Below are positions 32,207-40,512 of a stretch of DNA of 64,000 nt, in pieces (within the stretch, counting starts at the first letter, position 1; every line of letters starts with the position of its first letter). This DNA is from Falsiroseomonas sp050563525 (lineage in GTDB: Bacteria > Pseudomonadota > Alphaproteobacteria > Acetobacterales > Acetobacteraceae). Where the stretch lies: assembly GCF_050563525.1 (NCBI RefSeq), contig NZ_JBNXUN010000014.1:62001-126000 (forward strand). Direction: 5' to 3'. The notes below the pieces were generated by a model, which was not told the origin of the DNA, searched no databases, and saw nothing but the letters and a program-made list of their open reading frames with translations. The translations under genes and the position numbers were made by a program.

Positions 32207-33529
32207 GTGGCAACTGAATGGTTCAAGCCTCGCGGATATCGCCACTTCGATCGACCGATCAGCGTCGACTTCGCGGAAAAGGCGATGGACGGAGCTTACG
32301 TTGCCAGCCACTCTTTTTCTCCACTGATTCACTATCTAAAAACAGAGAAAAGATATAAAAGGCTGACTCCCTCAGGCCCCCGTTCGGTGGTACTGAAAGA
32401 GAGGCCGATAAAGTACGCATCTCACAAGGATGCCTGTATTTTTTCTTACTATGGTCACCTTTTAGAGGAAAAACTTGAGAATCACTATTCAATGTCGGGA
32501 TTAAACCGAAACGTAATAGCATATCGTGGGATAGGACTATCAAACTACGATTTTGCCGCGGAGGCGCTTCGATTTGCGCACCAGCTTAGGCAAGCTTCAA
32601 TTTTGGCTTTCGATGTCTCTAGCTTCTTCGACACGCTTGACCATGCTCTTTTAAAGAGCCGCCTAAAAAACCTCCTTGGCGTTTCAGAAATACCAGAGGA
32701 TTGGTACAAGGTCTTCCAGTCCATTACACGATTTCATTTTGTTGAAATTGATGCTTTGAAAGCGCATAATAAATTCGGAGCGCGTCTCAAGCATCGGACC
32801 CGCGATAGGATCTGCAGCCTGCGGGAGCTTAAGGAAGAAAAAATCAAGATCCATATCAATCCTGAATTACTCGACGGCAGGCGCCGGGGCATTCCCCAAG
32901 GAACGCCGATCAGTGCCGTGATGTCGAATCTTTACATGGTTGAATTTGACACTGCTGCCGCTGCTTTAGCGGCAAAATTTGGCGCTCTGTACCGTCGCTA
33001 TTCAGATGACATATTGCTAATCTGCTCTCCAGAGCATTCTGCCGCCGCTGAAGTTGCCATCAAAGAATACATATCTCGCGAGAAACTTGATTTATCTGAA
33101 TCGAAGACCGAGAGAACACATTTTGATATCGAGAGTGAAATGCCGCGCGCAGGAAAAGCAGCGCAATATTTAGGCTTCAATCTTCTTGAGCAGGGCGCCA
33201 CGATTCGGGAAAGCTCTCTTTCGCGGCAGTGGCGCAAAATGCGCCAGGCCATCAAACGAACTCGGAAAATCGCCCTTTCATCGAAATCCGACAGCAAAGG
33301 CCGAAAAGTCTACTTGAAGAAACTTACAAGACGATTCACTTGCGTTAAGGTGAACCGAGTGGACGGCCTCAAGACAATCCGAAATTTTTCAGCCTATGGC
33401 CGCCGTAGCTGCGGGTCCTTCGCTGCCAATCAGAAGATAAAGCATCAAGTTAAGCGGCTCGAGAAGGCTGCGGCGCTGGAAATCGCGAAGCTGAAAGCTT
33501 TGCGGTCAACTCAAACTTCTCAGGAATAG
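32207..33529 (+). CDS. Reverse transcriptase of UG/DRT type (Drt2-like), antiphage candidate
   Basis: A 440-residue stand-alone RT. Polymerase motifs: LAFDVSSFFDTLDH (about 133-146, first catalytic Asp), RRRGIPQGTPISAVMSNLYM (225-244) and RRYSDDILLI (263-272, catalytic YxDD as YSDD). The thumb-like C-terminus is Lys/Arg-rich. The start WFKPRGYRHFD, RPIKYASHKDACIFSYY and AYRGIGLSNYDFA fit, from memory, the Drt2/UG2 branch. Retron VTG, group II maturase/HNH and DGR SQ motifs are absent. GTG 32207 was chosen (GGGGGC four bases upstream) over a TTG 18 bp earlier. Local GC is about 48% against more than 70% around, showing horizontal transfer. DRT proteins defend against phage; that role here is inferred. 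Confidence 0.85.
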   Translation: MATEWFKPRGYRHFDRPISVDFAEKAMDGAYVASHSFSPLIHYLKTEKRYKRLTPSGPRSVVLKERPIKYASHKDACIFSYYGHLLEEKLENHYSMSGLNRNVIAYRGIGLSNYDFAAEALRFAHQLRQASILAFDVSSFFDTLDHALLKSRLKNLLGVSEIPEDWYKVFQSITRFHFVEIDALKAHNKFGARLKHRTRDRICSLRELKEEKIKIHINPELLDGRRRGIPQGTPISAVMSNLYMVEFDTAAAALAAKFGALYRRYSDDILLICSPEHSAAAEVAIKEYISREKLDLSESKTERTHFDIESEMPRAGKAAQYLGFNLLEQGATIRESSLSRQWRKMRQAIKRTRKIALSSKSDSKGRKVYLKKLTRRFTCVKVNRVDGLKTIRNFSAYGRRSCGSFAANQKIKHQVKRLEKAAALEIAKLKALRSTQTSQE

Positions 33530-33559
33530 GCGCAACCCCGATTGCTGAAACAGTACTAA

Positions 33560-33574
33560 GCTCGCGGTACGAGC
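33560..33574 (+). terminator. Small hairpin after the RT gene
   Basis: GCTCG-cggta-CGAGC followed by gaaatttgact, 30 bp after the RT stop. Short stem and no proper U-run, so a weak terminator at best. It lies near the right edge of the low-GC island. Confidence 0.35.
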
Positions 33575-33615
33575 GAAATTTGACTCTTCTTCCCTCCCCC
33601 TTCACCTCTCCTCAC

Positions 33616-34275
33616 ATGTCCAAGCTCCAAGCCGCCCAAATCCCCGTCACCCCCTTCCAGCAGAACTGCGCCCTGATCTGGGATGCCGAGACCCTGCACG
33701 GCACGGTCATCGACCCGGGCGGCGATGTGCCGCGCATCCTGGCCGCCATCGCCAAGGCCGGCTGCACCATCGACAACATCCTGCTCACCCATGGCCATCT
33801 GGACCATGCCGGCGGGGCGGAGGCGTTGCGGGATGCGCTGGTCGCCGCGCAATCCGCGCCCGTCCCCATCGAGGGTCCGCATCGCGACGATGCCTTCCTG
33901 CTCTCGGGCATCGCCGACCAGGCGCGGCAATACGGCATCCCGGACCTCGCCAATGCCACGCCGGATCGCTGGCTGACGGAGGGTGAGACGGTGCGCATCG
34001 CGGGCCAGGAGTTCGGCGTGCTGCACTGCCCCGGCCATGCGCCCGGCCATGTGGTGTTCACCAATGTGGCGCTCGGCTTCGCGGTGGTGGGGGATGTGCT
34101 GTTCCGCGGCTCCATCGGCCGCACGGACTTCCCCTATGGCGGCCACGAGGCGCTGATCCACGCCATCGTCACCAAGCTGCTACCGCTGGGGGACGAGATG
34201 CGCTTCCTCTGCGGCCACGGCCCGGGTTCCACCTTCGGCGAGGAACGGCGCACCAATCCCTTCCTGCCGCGGTAG
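33616..34275 (+). CDS. MBL-fold hydrolase (YcbL/glyoxalase II-like)
   Basis: A 219-residue metallo-beta-lactamase-fold enzyme. Metal motif LLTHGHLDHAGG (HxHxDH), HCPGHAPGHVVF (third His), VVGDVLFRGSIGRTDFPYGG (bridging Asp) and the C-terminal FLCGHGPGSTFGEERRTNPF. The compact form fits YcbL-type proteins related to hydroxyacylglutathione hydrolase. It restores the high-GC chromosome after the RT island. Confidence 0.92.
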   Translation: MSKLQAAQIPVTPFQQNCALIWDAETLHGTVIDPGGDVPRILAAIAKAGCTIDNILLTHGHLDHAGGAEALRDALVAAQSAPVPIEGPHRDDAFLLSGIADQARQYGIPDLANATPDRWLTEGETVRIAGQEFGVLHCPGHAPGHVVFTNVALGFAVVGDVLFRGSIGRTDFPYGGHEALIHAIVTKLLPLGDEMRFLCGHGPGSTFGEERRTNPFLPR

Positions 34276-34283
34276 GGCCACCC

Positions 34284-34320
34284 CCGCACCCAACCCTCTC
34301 CCCTCGTGGGGAGAGAGGGC
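34284..34320. terminator. Bidirectional terminator-like repeat between convergent genes
   Basis: CTCTCCCC-TCGT-GGGGAGAG (34296-34315) preceded by GCACCCAACC and followed by AGGGC, between the MBL stop (34275) and the EamA stop (34320). It shares its flanks with the element at 11072-11091. Confidence 0.6.
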
Positions 34321-35177
34321 TACCAGCGGGCGGCGGCGCGTTCGCTCATGATGCAGGCGAAGACCACCACGGCGGCGCCGGCCAGCATCGCGGCGCCGGG
34401 CACGCGGCTCCAGAAGGCGAAGTCCCAGGTCAGCGACCAGACCAGGCCGGAATAGCCGAAGGGCGCCAGCCGGCTGGCGGAGGCGTGCCGGAACGCCTCG
34501 GCCAGCGCCACGGTGGCGAGGCCGACGATCAGCCCGTTGCCCACCATCTGCCCCAGGGTCAGCAAGCTCGGCGTGGACCAGTTGGCCAGCCCCAGCGGCA
34601 GCATCACCGCCAGGCCGAGCAGGGAGGGCCAGACCAGCACGCGGGCGATGCCGGGCTCGCCGCGCAACTGCCGGTTCAGGGTGAAGACCGCCGAATAGCA
34701 GAAGGTGCCGCCGAGCGCGTACAGATACCCCGCCACCGGCGCGCCCCCCGCCATGCCGGACAAGCCCGGCGCCAGCCCCACCGCCACGCCGCAAAAACCC
34801 ACCGCGCACCAGCCCCAGGCGGCGCGGCCCGGCGCCTCCCGCAGGAACAGCGCGGACAGCGCCAGCACGATGAAGGGGGAGGTGAAGAACACCAGGTAGC
34901 CCTCGGCCAGCGGCAGCCGGCTGAAGGCCTGGAAGAAGCAGATGGCGCTGCCGAGCATCACCAGCGCGCGCGCCGCATGCAGCCGGGGGAAGCGCGTGGT
35001 CAGGGGCCCGCCCCAGCCCGGCACCAGCGCGCGCATCGCCAGCACCACCACCAGCAGCGTCACGAATCGCACCAGCAACACCTGCCAGACCGAATGGCCA
35101 TCGGACAGCAGCTTGCTGTTGGCATCGAGCAGGCCGAACAGGCCGATCCCGGCCAGCATCAGCGCGGGACCGCGCAC
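34320..35177 (-). CDS. EamA/DMT family transporter
   Basis: A 285-residue inner-membrane protein with ten predicted helices in two EamA halves. Signatures: LFGLLDANSKLLSDGHSVWQ in the first helix region, FQAFSRLPLAEGYLVFFTSP and FVLALSALFLREAPGRAAW, repeated in the second half as TVALAEAFRHASASRLAPF. Typically an exporter of amino acids, riboflavin or other metabolites; substrate unknown. GTG 35177 follows an AGGGGAGG ribosome site by six bases and gives normal family length. Confidence 0.88.
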   Translation of the reverse strand: MRGPALMLAGIGLFGLLDANSKLLSDGHSVWQVLLVRFVTLLVVVLAMRALVPGWGGPLTTRFPRLHAARALVMLGSAICFFQAFSRLPLAEGYLVFFTSPFIVLALSALFLREAPGRAAWGWCAVGFCGVAVGLAPGLSGMAGGAPVAGYLYALGGTFCYSAVFTLNRQLRGEPGIARVLVWPSLLGLAVMLPLGLANWSTPSLLTLGQMVGNGLIVGLATVALAEAFRHASASRLAPFGYSGLVWSLTWDFAFWSRVPGAAMLAGAAVVVFACIMSERAAARW

Positions 35178-35279
35178 ATCATCCTCCCCTGGAAACGGCG
35201 GGGTTGTGGCCGTGGGCGGGCTGCCTTGCAACCAGGACACCTTTCCACCGGCCTGCATCCCGTGCAAAAGCCGCGTCCA

Positions 35280-36347
35280 ATGACCCCGCAACTCGCCTCC
35301 GTCCTGATGCCGCTGATGCGCGGCATGGACCCCGAACGCGCGCATGACCTGGCGCTGCGCGCGCTGCGCTTCGGCCTGGCCGGCGCCGACCGATCCGCCG
35401 ACGATCCGGTGCTGGCGACGCGCGCGCTGGGCCTCGATTTCCGCAACCCGATCGGCCTGGCTGCCGGCTTCGACAAGTCGGCGGTGGCGCTGGCGCCGCT
35501 GATGCGGCTGGGCTTCGGCTTCGTGGAGGCCGGCTCCGTCACGCCGAAGCCGCAGATCGGCAATCCGAAGCCCCGCCTGTTCCGGCTGGCGGAGGACCGG
35601 GCGGTGATCAACCGCATGGGCATGAACAATGCCGGCCTGCCCGCCTTCCTGGCCCGGCTGGCGCATCTGCCGGCGAAGCGCCCGGCCGTGCTCGGCGTGA
35701 ACATCGCCATCAACAAGGATGGCGCGGCGCCGCTGCGGGATTATCCGGCGCTGTATGCCGCCGTGGCCCCGCATGCCGGCTACGTCGCCATCAACGTCTC
35801 CTCCCCCAACACGCCGGGCCTGCGCGACCTGCAGGGCGAATCGCAGCTGCGGGAGATCCTGGTCGCCGTCGCGGAGGCCCGTGCCGCGCTGACGGGGCCA
35901 CGGCCGCCGATCCTGGTGAAGATCGCGCCGGACCTTTCGCCGGCGGCGGTGGAGCCGATCGTGGAGGCCGCCGTCGCCCATGGCATCCAGGGGCTCATCG
36001 TCTCCAACACCACCATCGCCCGCCCGGCGCCGCTGCGATCGGCCTTGAAGGCGCAGGCCGGCGGCCTGTCCGGCCCGCCGCTGCGCGCCGCCTCGACGGA
36101 GTTGCTGCGGCGCGTGGCGGGGCTGGCGCGGGGGCGCGACCTGGTGCTGATCGGCTGTGGCGGCGTCTCGACCGGGGCGGAGGCGCTGGAGAAGATCAAG
36201 GCCGGCGCCGCGCTGGTGCAGCTGTATGCCGCCTTCGCCTATGGCGGGCCGGCGCTGATTCCGCGCCTGAAGCGCGACCTCGCCGCCGCGCTGCGGCGGG
36301 AGGGTTTTGCCAATGTGGCCGAGGCCGTGGGAGTCGACGTGCGATGA
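35280..36347 (+). CDS. pyrD: Dihydroorotate dehydrogenase (quinone), class 2
   Basis: FMN enzyme of the inner membrane that oxidises dihydroorotate to orotate with ubiquinone in pyrimidine synthesis. A 355-residue protein with the N-terminal amphipathic membrane-binding extension typical of class 2 (residues 1-40). Motifs: NPIGLAAGFDKSA, GFVEAGSVTPKPQ, NRMGMNNAG, INVSSPNTPGLRDLQ (catalytic Ser) and IGCGGVSTGAEALEKI. The stop overlaps the HAD gene start (ATGA). Confidence 0.96.
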   Translation: MTPQLASVLMPLMRGMDPERAHDLALRALRFGLAGADRSADDPVLATRALGLDFRNPIGLAAGFDKSAVALAPLMRLGFGFVEAGSVTPKPQIGNPKPRLFRLAEDRAVINRMGMNNAGLPAFLARLAHLPAKRPAVLGVNIAINKDGAAPLRDYPALYAAVAPHAGYVAINVSSPNTPGLRDLQGESQLREILVAVAEARAALTGPRPPILVKIAPDLSPAAVEPIVEAAVAHGIQGLIVSNTTIARPAPLRSALKAQAGGLSGPPLRAASTELLRRVAGLARGRDLVLIGCGGVSTGAEALEKIKAGAALVQLYAAFAYGGPALIPRLKRDLAAALRREGFANVAEAVGVDVR

Positions 36348-37207
36348 GGATGCTGGACGGCGTCGCCCCGCTGGCGGAGCGCTATGACGGCTTCATCCTG
36401 GATCTGTGGGGCGTGGTGCATGATGGCCGCCAGCCCTATCCCGGGGTGGCCGATGCGCTGGGCCGGCTGAAGGCCGCCGGCAAGCGCATCGCCTTCCTGT
36501 CCAACGCGCCGCGCCGGTCCTTCGTGGTCGATGCGCTGCTGACCGGGATGGGGCTGGACCGCGCGCTGTGGGACGGCACCATGACCTCGGGCGAGTTGGC
36601 CTGGCGCCACCTGAAGCACCGGGACCGGGCGGATTTCGCGGCACTCGGCACGCGGGCGCTGCATATCGGGCCGGAACGCGACCTGTCCGTGCCGGCGGAG
36701 ACCGGCCTGGTGCTGGTGGACCGGGCGGAGGATGCGGAGTTCGTGCTGAACACGGGGCCGGAGCCGGCCCGTGGCAACACCGACATCGAGCCGTATCGCG
36801 CCGCGCTGACCGCCTGCGCCGCACGCCACCTGCCGATGGTCTGCGTCAATCCGGACCGGCATGTGATGGTGGGGGACCAGCGCGTGCTGTGCGCCGGGGC
36901 GCTGGCGGACCTGTACTTGGCGCTGGGCGGGCCGATGGCGATCGAGATCGGCAAGCCCGACCCGGCCTGCTACCCACCGGTGCTGGAGCTGCTGGGCCTG
37001 AGCGACCGGTCCCGCATCGTCGCCATCGGCGACAGCCCGCACACGGACCTGGCCGGCGCGCAGGCGGCAGGCATCGATGCGGTCTGGGCGCTGACCGGGC
37101 TGGCCGCGCACGCCCATGGCGCGACACCGGACCCGGAGCGCCTGGCGGCGGAAGCGGCGGCGGAGGGGGTGCGCCCCGTCGCCACCCTGGCCGCGCTGCG
37201 CTGGTAG
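36344..37207 (+). CDS. HAD-superfamily (class IIA) phosphatase
   Basis: A 287-residue HAD hydrolase of the NagD-like class IIA. Motif I FILDLWGVVHDG (nucleophile and acid Asp), motif II FLSNAPRRS, and motif IV IVAIGDSPHTDLAGAQAAG, with the cap domain between. It matches the conserved alphaproteobacterial TIGR01459-type proteins located after pyrD or near ribF. Substrate unknown. Translationally coupled to pyrD. Confidence 0.9.
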   Translation: MRMLDGVAPLAERYDGFILDLWGVVHDGRQPYPGVADALGRLKAAGKRIAFLSNAPRRSFVVDALLTGMGLDRALWDGTMTSGELAWRHLKHRDRADFAALGTRALHIGPERDLSVPAETGLVLVDRAEDAEFVLNTGPEPARGNTDIEPYRAALTACAARHLPMVCVNPDRHVMVGDQRVLCAGALADLYLALGGPMAIEIGKPDPACYPPVLELLGLSDRSRIVAIGDSPHTDLAGAQAAGIDAVWALTGLAAHAHGATPDPERLAAEAAAEGVRPVATLAALRW

Positions 37208-37210
37208 CGG

Positions 37211-38092
37211 CTACAGGCTGAACGCGACGGCGCCGTTCTCCGCCACTTGGTAGCCGCCGAGGCGCCCGGCGCGGGCGGCGAACTCCGGGTGGCGGGCGAA
37301 CCGCAGCAAGTGCTGCATCGGCGGCGCGAAATAGTGCCGCCGCGCCATCACCAGGTCGAAGCGCTCCCGGAACAGCGGCACGAAGGCCAGGCCGCGGGCG
37401 GTGGCCTCGGCGCCGATCCCGAAGCCGGCATCGGCACGACCTTCCTGCACCGCGGCCGCCACCTCGTCCTCGGCCAGCGCCGGGGTCGGCAGGAAGCCGA
37501 CCTGTTCCAGGCGGATGCCGGACTCGCCCAGCAGATGCACCAGCAGGACATGGCTGCCGGCGCGCTTCTGGCGACCGGCGACGCGCAGGCCCGGCTGGAC
37601 CAGATCCTCGATGCGATGCAGGCCGCGGGGGTTGCCGGGCGGCAGGATCAGGCCCTGGGCGCGCCAGGCCCAGATGATGCCGACCATAGGGCGGCCCGGC
37701 AGATCCTCCCGCACCGCGGGTTCGTTGAAGGCGCCGGTGTCCGGGTCACGAAGATGCATCGCGGCGGCCATCGCCTGGCCGGCCGCCAGGGCCGCAAGCC
37801 CCTCCAGGCTGCCGCCCGCCCGCAGCGCCAGGCCGCAGCCGGATTGGCGCACCGCCCAGTCGAGCAGCGGGTCGTGGCTGCCGGCCAGGATCGGCGGCGG
37901 GTCCGGGCGGTGCTCGCCCGCCGGACCCTCGGCCTGGGCCGCCAGCCAGTGCTCCAGCTTCGCGCGGGGGAACAGCCACTTGCCGCCAAGCTGGACGCAG
38001 GGCAGGCGCTGGGCCCGCGCCAGGTCATAGAGCGATCGCTCCGAAAGCCGGAGATAGGCCGCCGCCTCGCGCAGGGTCAGGACATCCGGCAT
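37211..38092 (-). CDS. HTH (excisionase-like) regulator with periplasmic-binding-type sensor domain
   Basis: A 293-residue one-component regulator. Residues 4-52 are an HTH_17/excisionase-type domain (LTLREAAAYLRLSERSLYDLARAQRLP, GGKWLFPRAKLEHWL). From about 65 to 285 there is a PBP-like ligand domain (GLALRAGGSLEGLAAL, AAMHLRD, AAVQEGRADAGFGIGAEATARG). This architecture regulates molybdate/tungstate uptake genes in many proteobacteria. It is divergent from tupBCA with about 100 bp between starts, so it probably senses tungstate and controls that operon. Confidence 0.88.
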   Translation of the reverse strand: MPDVLTLREAAAYLRLSERSLYDLARAQRLPCVQLGGKWLFPRAKLEHWLAAQAEGPAGEHRPDPPPILAGSHDPLLDWAVRQSGCGLALRAGGSLEGLAALAAGQAMAAAMHLRDPDTGAFNEPAVREDLPGRPMVGIIWAWRAQGLILPPGNPRGLHRIEDLVQPGLRVAGRQKRAGSHVLLVHLLGESGIRLEQVGFLPTPALAEDEVAAAVQEGRADAGFGIGAEATARGLAFVPLFRERFDLVMARRHYFAPPMQHLLRFARHPEFAARAGRLGGYQVAENGAVAFSL

Positions 38093-38125
38093 GTGCCGGC
38101 AGGGAACGGCAGATGGTGTCGTTGC

Positions 38126-38147
38126 GTCAAGGGTTTGCCGGGTTGAC
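38126..38147. promoter_or_regulatory. Inverted repeat between the regulator and tupB
   Basis: GTCAA-N12-TTGAC (gtcaagggtttgccgggttgac) lies in the divergent gap between the HTH/PBP-like regulator gene (start 38092) and tupB. TTGACC could also serve as a -35 element. It is a candidate operator for tungstate control. If tupB started at the in-frame ATG 38113 this site would be inside the gene, which supports the later TTG start. Confidence 0.4.
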
Positions 38148-38193
38148 CCCTGTGGCTGCCATCCGCAGTTTGCAGCCTGCCCAGGGAGCCGAC

Positions 38194-38898
38194 TTGAACG
38201 ACCTCGGAACCGCCGCCACCACCGCCCTGCATCTTGTCGCCACCGCAGACCCGGCCGTGGCGCAGATCGTGCTGCTGTCGCTGCGGATCAGCTTCTCCGC
38301 GCTGCTGATCGCGGCCCTGGTCGGGCTGCCGCTCGGTGCGCTGCTGGCCGTGGCGCGGTTTCCGGGGCGCGGCGCGATCCTGGCGGTGCTGAACGCGCTG
38401 ATGGGGCTGCCGCCGGTGGTCGCAGGGCTGCTGATCTACCTGCTGCTGTCGCGTTCCGGTCCACTCGGCGCGTTCGGGCTGCTGTTCACTCCGGCCGCCA
38501 TGGTGATTGCCCAGGCCGTGCTGATCGCGCCCATTCTCGCCGCCCTGTCGCGCCAGGTGCTGGAAGGGCTGTGGGAGGAATACGCCGAACAGCTCCGCTC
38601 CTTCGGCGCCAGCCGCGCGCGCGCCGTGCCGACGCTGCTGTGGGATGGCCGCTTCGCGCTGCTGACCGTGCTGCTGGCCGGCTTTGGCCGCGCCTCGGCG
38701 GAGGTTGGCGCGGTGATGATCGTCGGCGGCAACATCGAGGGTTTCACGCGTGTGATGACCACCGCCATCGCGCTGGAGACCAGCGCCGGCAACCTGCCGC
38801 TGGCGCTGGCGCTCGGCATGGTGCTGATGGCGATCGTGCTGGTGGTGAACGCGCTGGCGCAGGGGTTGCGCGACGTGGCCGCGCGGGCGGCGGCCTGA
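38194..38898 (+). CDS. tupB: Tungstate ABC transporter permease
   Basis: A 234-residue inner-membrane permease with about five to six helices. It shows the ABC permease signature EEYAEQLRSFGASRARAV for contact with the ATPase, and EVGAVMIVGGNIEGFTRVMTTAI, typical of the TupB branch. TTG 38194 is preceded by AGGGAG at the right spacing and gives the usual family length. An ATG at 38113 would add 27 residues and run through the promoter region. The stop shares one base with tupC (TGATG). Confidence 0.88.
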   Translation: MNDLGTAATTALHLVATADPAVAQIVLLSLRISFSALLIAALVGLPLGALLAVARFPGRGAILAVLNALMGLPPVVAGLLIYLLLSRSGPLGAFGLLFTPAAMVIAQAVLIAPILAALSRQVLEGLWEEYAEQLRSFGASRARAVPTLLWDGRFALLTVLLAGFGRASAEVGAVMIVGGNIEGFTRVMTTAIALETSAGNLPLALALGMVLMAIVLVVNALAQGLRDVAARAAA

Positions 38899-39614
38899 TG
38901 CGCGCGCCCGACACCATCCTGCCGCTGCGCGCGGAGGCGCTGGGCTACACCGTCGCCGGCACGCCGATCCTGACCGCGGTCGACCTGGCGATCCAGGCCG
39001 GGCCGCCGACGCTGATCATCGGCCCCAACGGCGCCGGCAAATCGGTGCTGCTGCGACTGCTGCACGGCCTGCTGGTCCCGAGCGCGGGACGGATCATCTG
39101 GGCCGGACCTGCGGCGGCGCGGCGGCAGGCCATGGTATTCCAGCGGCCGGTGCTGCTCCGCCGCAGCGTACTGGCCAACGCAATCTACCCGCTGAAGCTG
39201 GCCGGCGTGGCGGCCGCGGCACGGCAGGCGCTCGCCCGGGCGGCGCTGGAGATGGTGGGGCTGGCCGCCCTCGCCCAGCAGCCGGCGCGGAGCCTCTCGG
39301 GCGGCGAGCAGCAGCGGCTCGCCCTGGCGCGCGCCGCGGCGCTGGCGCCGGAGGTGCTGTTCCTGGACGAGCCCTGCGCCAGCCTGGACCCCTCCGCGAC
39401 CCGCGCCGTGGAAACGATCGTCGCGACGCTCGTGGCGCGCGGCACCAAGATCGTCATGACCACGCACGACCTCGGCCAGGCCCGGCGCCTGGCGGGCGAG
39501 ATGCTGTTCCTGCATCGCGGGCGGCTGCTGGAGCAGACGCCGGCCGACGCCTTCTTCAGCAGGCCCGCCACACCGGAAGCCGCGGCCTTCCTGCGCGGGG
39601 AACTGGTGTGGTGA
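38898..39614 (+). CDS. tupC: Tungstate ABC transporter ATP-binding protein
   Basis: A 238-residue ABC ATPase energising tungstate import. Walker A IIGPNGAGKSVLLRLL, Q-loop AMVFQRPVLL, signature LSGGEQQRLALARA, Walker B VLFLDEPCASLDP and switch His MTTHDLGQA are all intact. It is in a tightly coupled operon with tupB and tupA (overlapping ends). Confidence 0.92.
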   Translation: MRAPDTILPLRAEALGYTVAGTPILTAVDLAIQAGPPTLIIGPNGAGKSVLLRLLHGLLVPSAGRIIWAGPAAARRQAMVFQRPVLLRRSVLANAIYPLKLAGVAAAARQALARAALEMVGLAALAQQPARSLSGGEQQRLALARAAALAPEVLFLDEPCASLDPSATRAVETIVATLVARGTKIVMTTHDLGQARRLAGEMLFLHRGRLLEQTPADAFFSRPATPEAAAFLRGELVW

Positions 39615-40444
39615 ACCAGGACACTGTCGTGCTCCGCCGCGTTCTGTTGGCCTTGGCCTTTGCGCTGCCGTTCGCCGTGCAGGCGCAGGACCGCTTCATC
39701 ACCGTCGCCTCCACCACCAGCACCGAGCAATCCGGCCTGTTCCGCCATATCCTGCCGCGCTTCCAGGCGGAATCCGGCATTGCGGTTCGTGTGGTCGCGC
39801 TTGGCACCGGGCAGGCCCTGGATGTGGGCCGCCGCGGCGATGCCGATGTGGTCTTCGTGCATGACCATGCGGCGGAACAGCGCTTCGTGCAGGATGGCCA
39901 TGGCGGATCACGGCTGCACGTGATGTTCAACGACTTCGTCCTGGTCGGCCCAGCCGCGGACCCCGCCGGTGTTGCCGGCCTACGCGACACCAACGATGCC
40001 CTGCGCCGCATCGCTGAGGCCCGCGCGGCCTTTATCAGCCGTGGCGACCGCAGCGGCACCCATGCGGCCGAGCTTCGCCTGTGGCAGAGGGCCGGCGTCG
40101 ATCCAGTGGCCGGGCGCGGCGCCTGGTACCGCGAGGTCGGCCAGGGCATGGGCCCGACGCTCAACACCGCGGCCGCGCAGGAGGCCTACGTACTGACGGA
40201 TCGCGGCACCTGGCTCAGCTTCGCCAACCGGCAGGGGCTGCGCATCCTGGTCGAGGGCGATGCACGGCTGGCCAACCAGTACGGCGTCATGCTGGTCAGC
40301 CCGCAGCGGCACCCGCATGTGAAGGCGGCGGACGCGCAACGCTTCATCGACTGGATCGTCTCGCCGACCGGCCAGGACGCCATCGCCTCCTACCGGATCA
40401 ACGGCGAGCAGCTGTTCTTCCCGAACGCATCGCAGCCGGAGTAG
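39608..40444 (+). CDS. tupA: Tungstate-binding periplasmic protein
   Basis: A 278-residue exported receptor. The signal peptide ends near AVQAQ; the mature protein begins with VASTTSTEQSGLFRHILP, the TupA oxyanion-binding element that separates it from molybdate receptors (ModA) and sulfate receptors. Further features: ALGTGQALDVGRRGDADVVFVHD and ISRGDRSGTH. Start is one of two adjacent GTGs (39608/39611) inside the tupC end. Operon order here is B-C-A. Confidence 0.92.
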   Translation: MVNQDTVVLRRVLLALAFALPFAVQAQDRFITVASTTSTEQSGLFRHILPRFQAESGIAVRVVALGTGQALDVGRRGDADVVFVHDHAAEQRFVQDGHGGSRLHVMFNDFVLVGPAADPAGVAGLRDTNDALRRIAEARAAFISRGDRSGTHAAELRLWQRAGVDPVAGRGAWYREVGQGMGPTLNTAAAQEAYVLTDRGTWLSFANRQGLRILVEGDARLANQYGVMLVSPQRHPHVKAADAQRFIDWIVSPTGQDAIASYRINGEQLFFPNASQPE

Positions 40445-40512
40445 CCGCGGAACCCAGACCGCATAGCCTCGCTGATCCTCGATATGCGAACGCTGATCGA
40501 GGAGATGCAGGC

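Noticed and set aside
31893..32213. 106-codon minus-strand frame as a single gene
   Set aside because: The start and first 60 codons have no ribosome site; only the internal ATG at 32027 has an RBS and promoter, so only the shorter version is listed.
32207..33529. RT as a retron, group II intron or diversity-generating element
   Set aside because: No VTG/NAxxH retron motifs, no maturase or HNH domain and no intron ends, and no SQ motif or template/variable repeat pair seen nearby.
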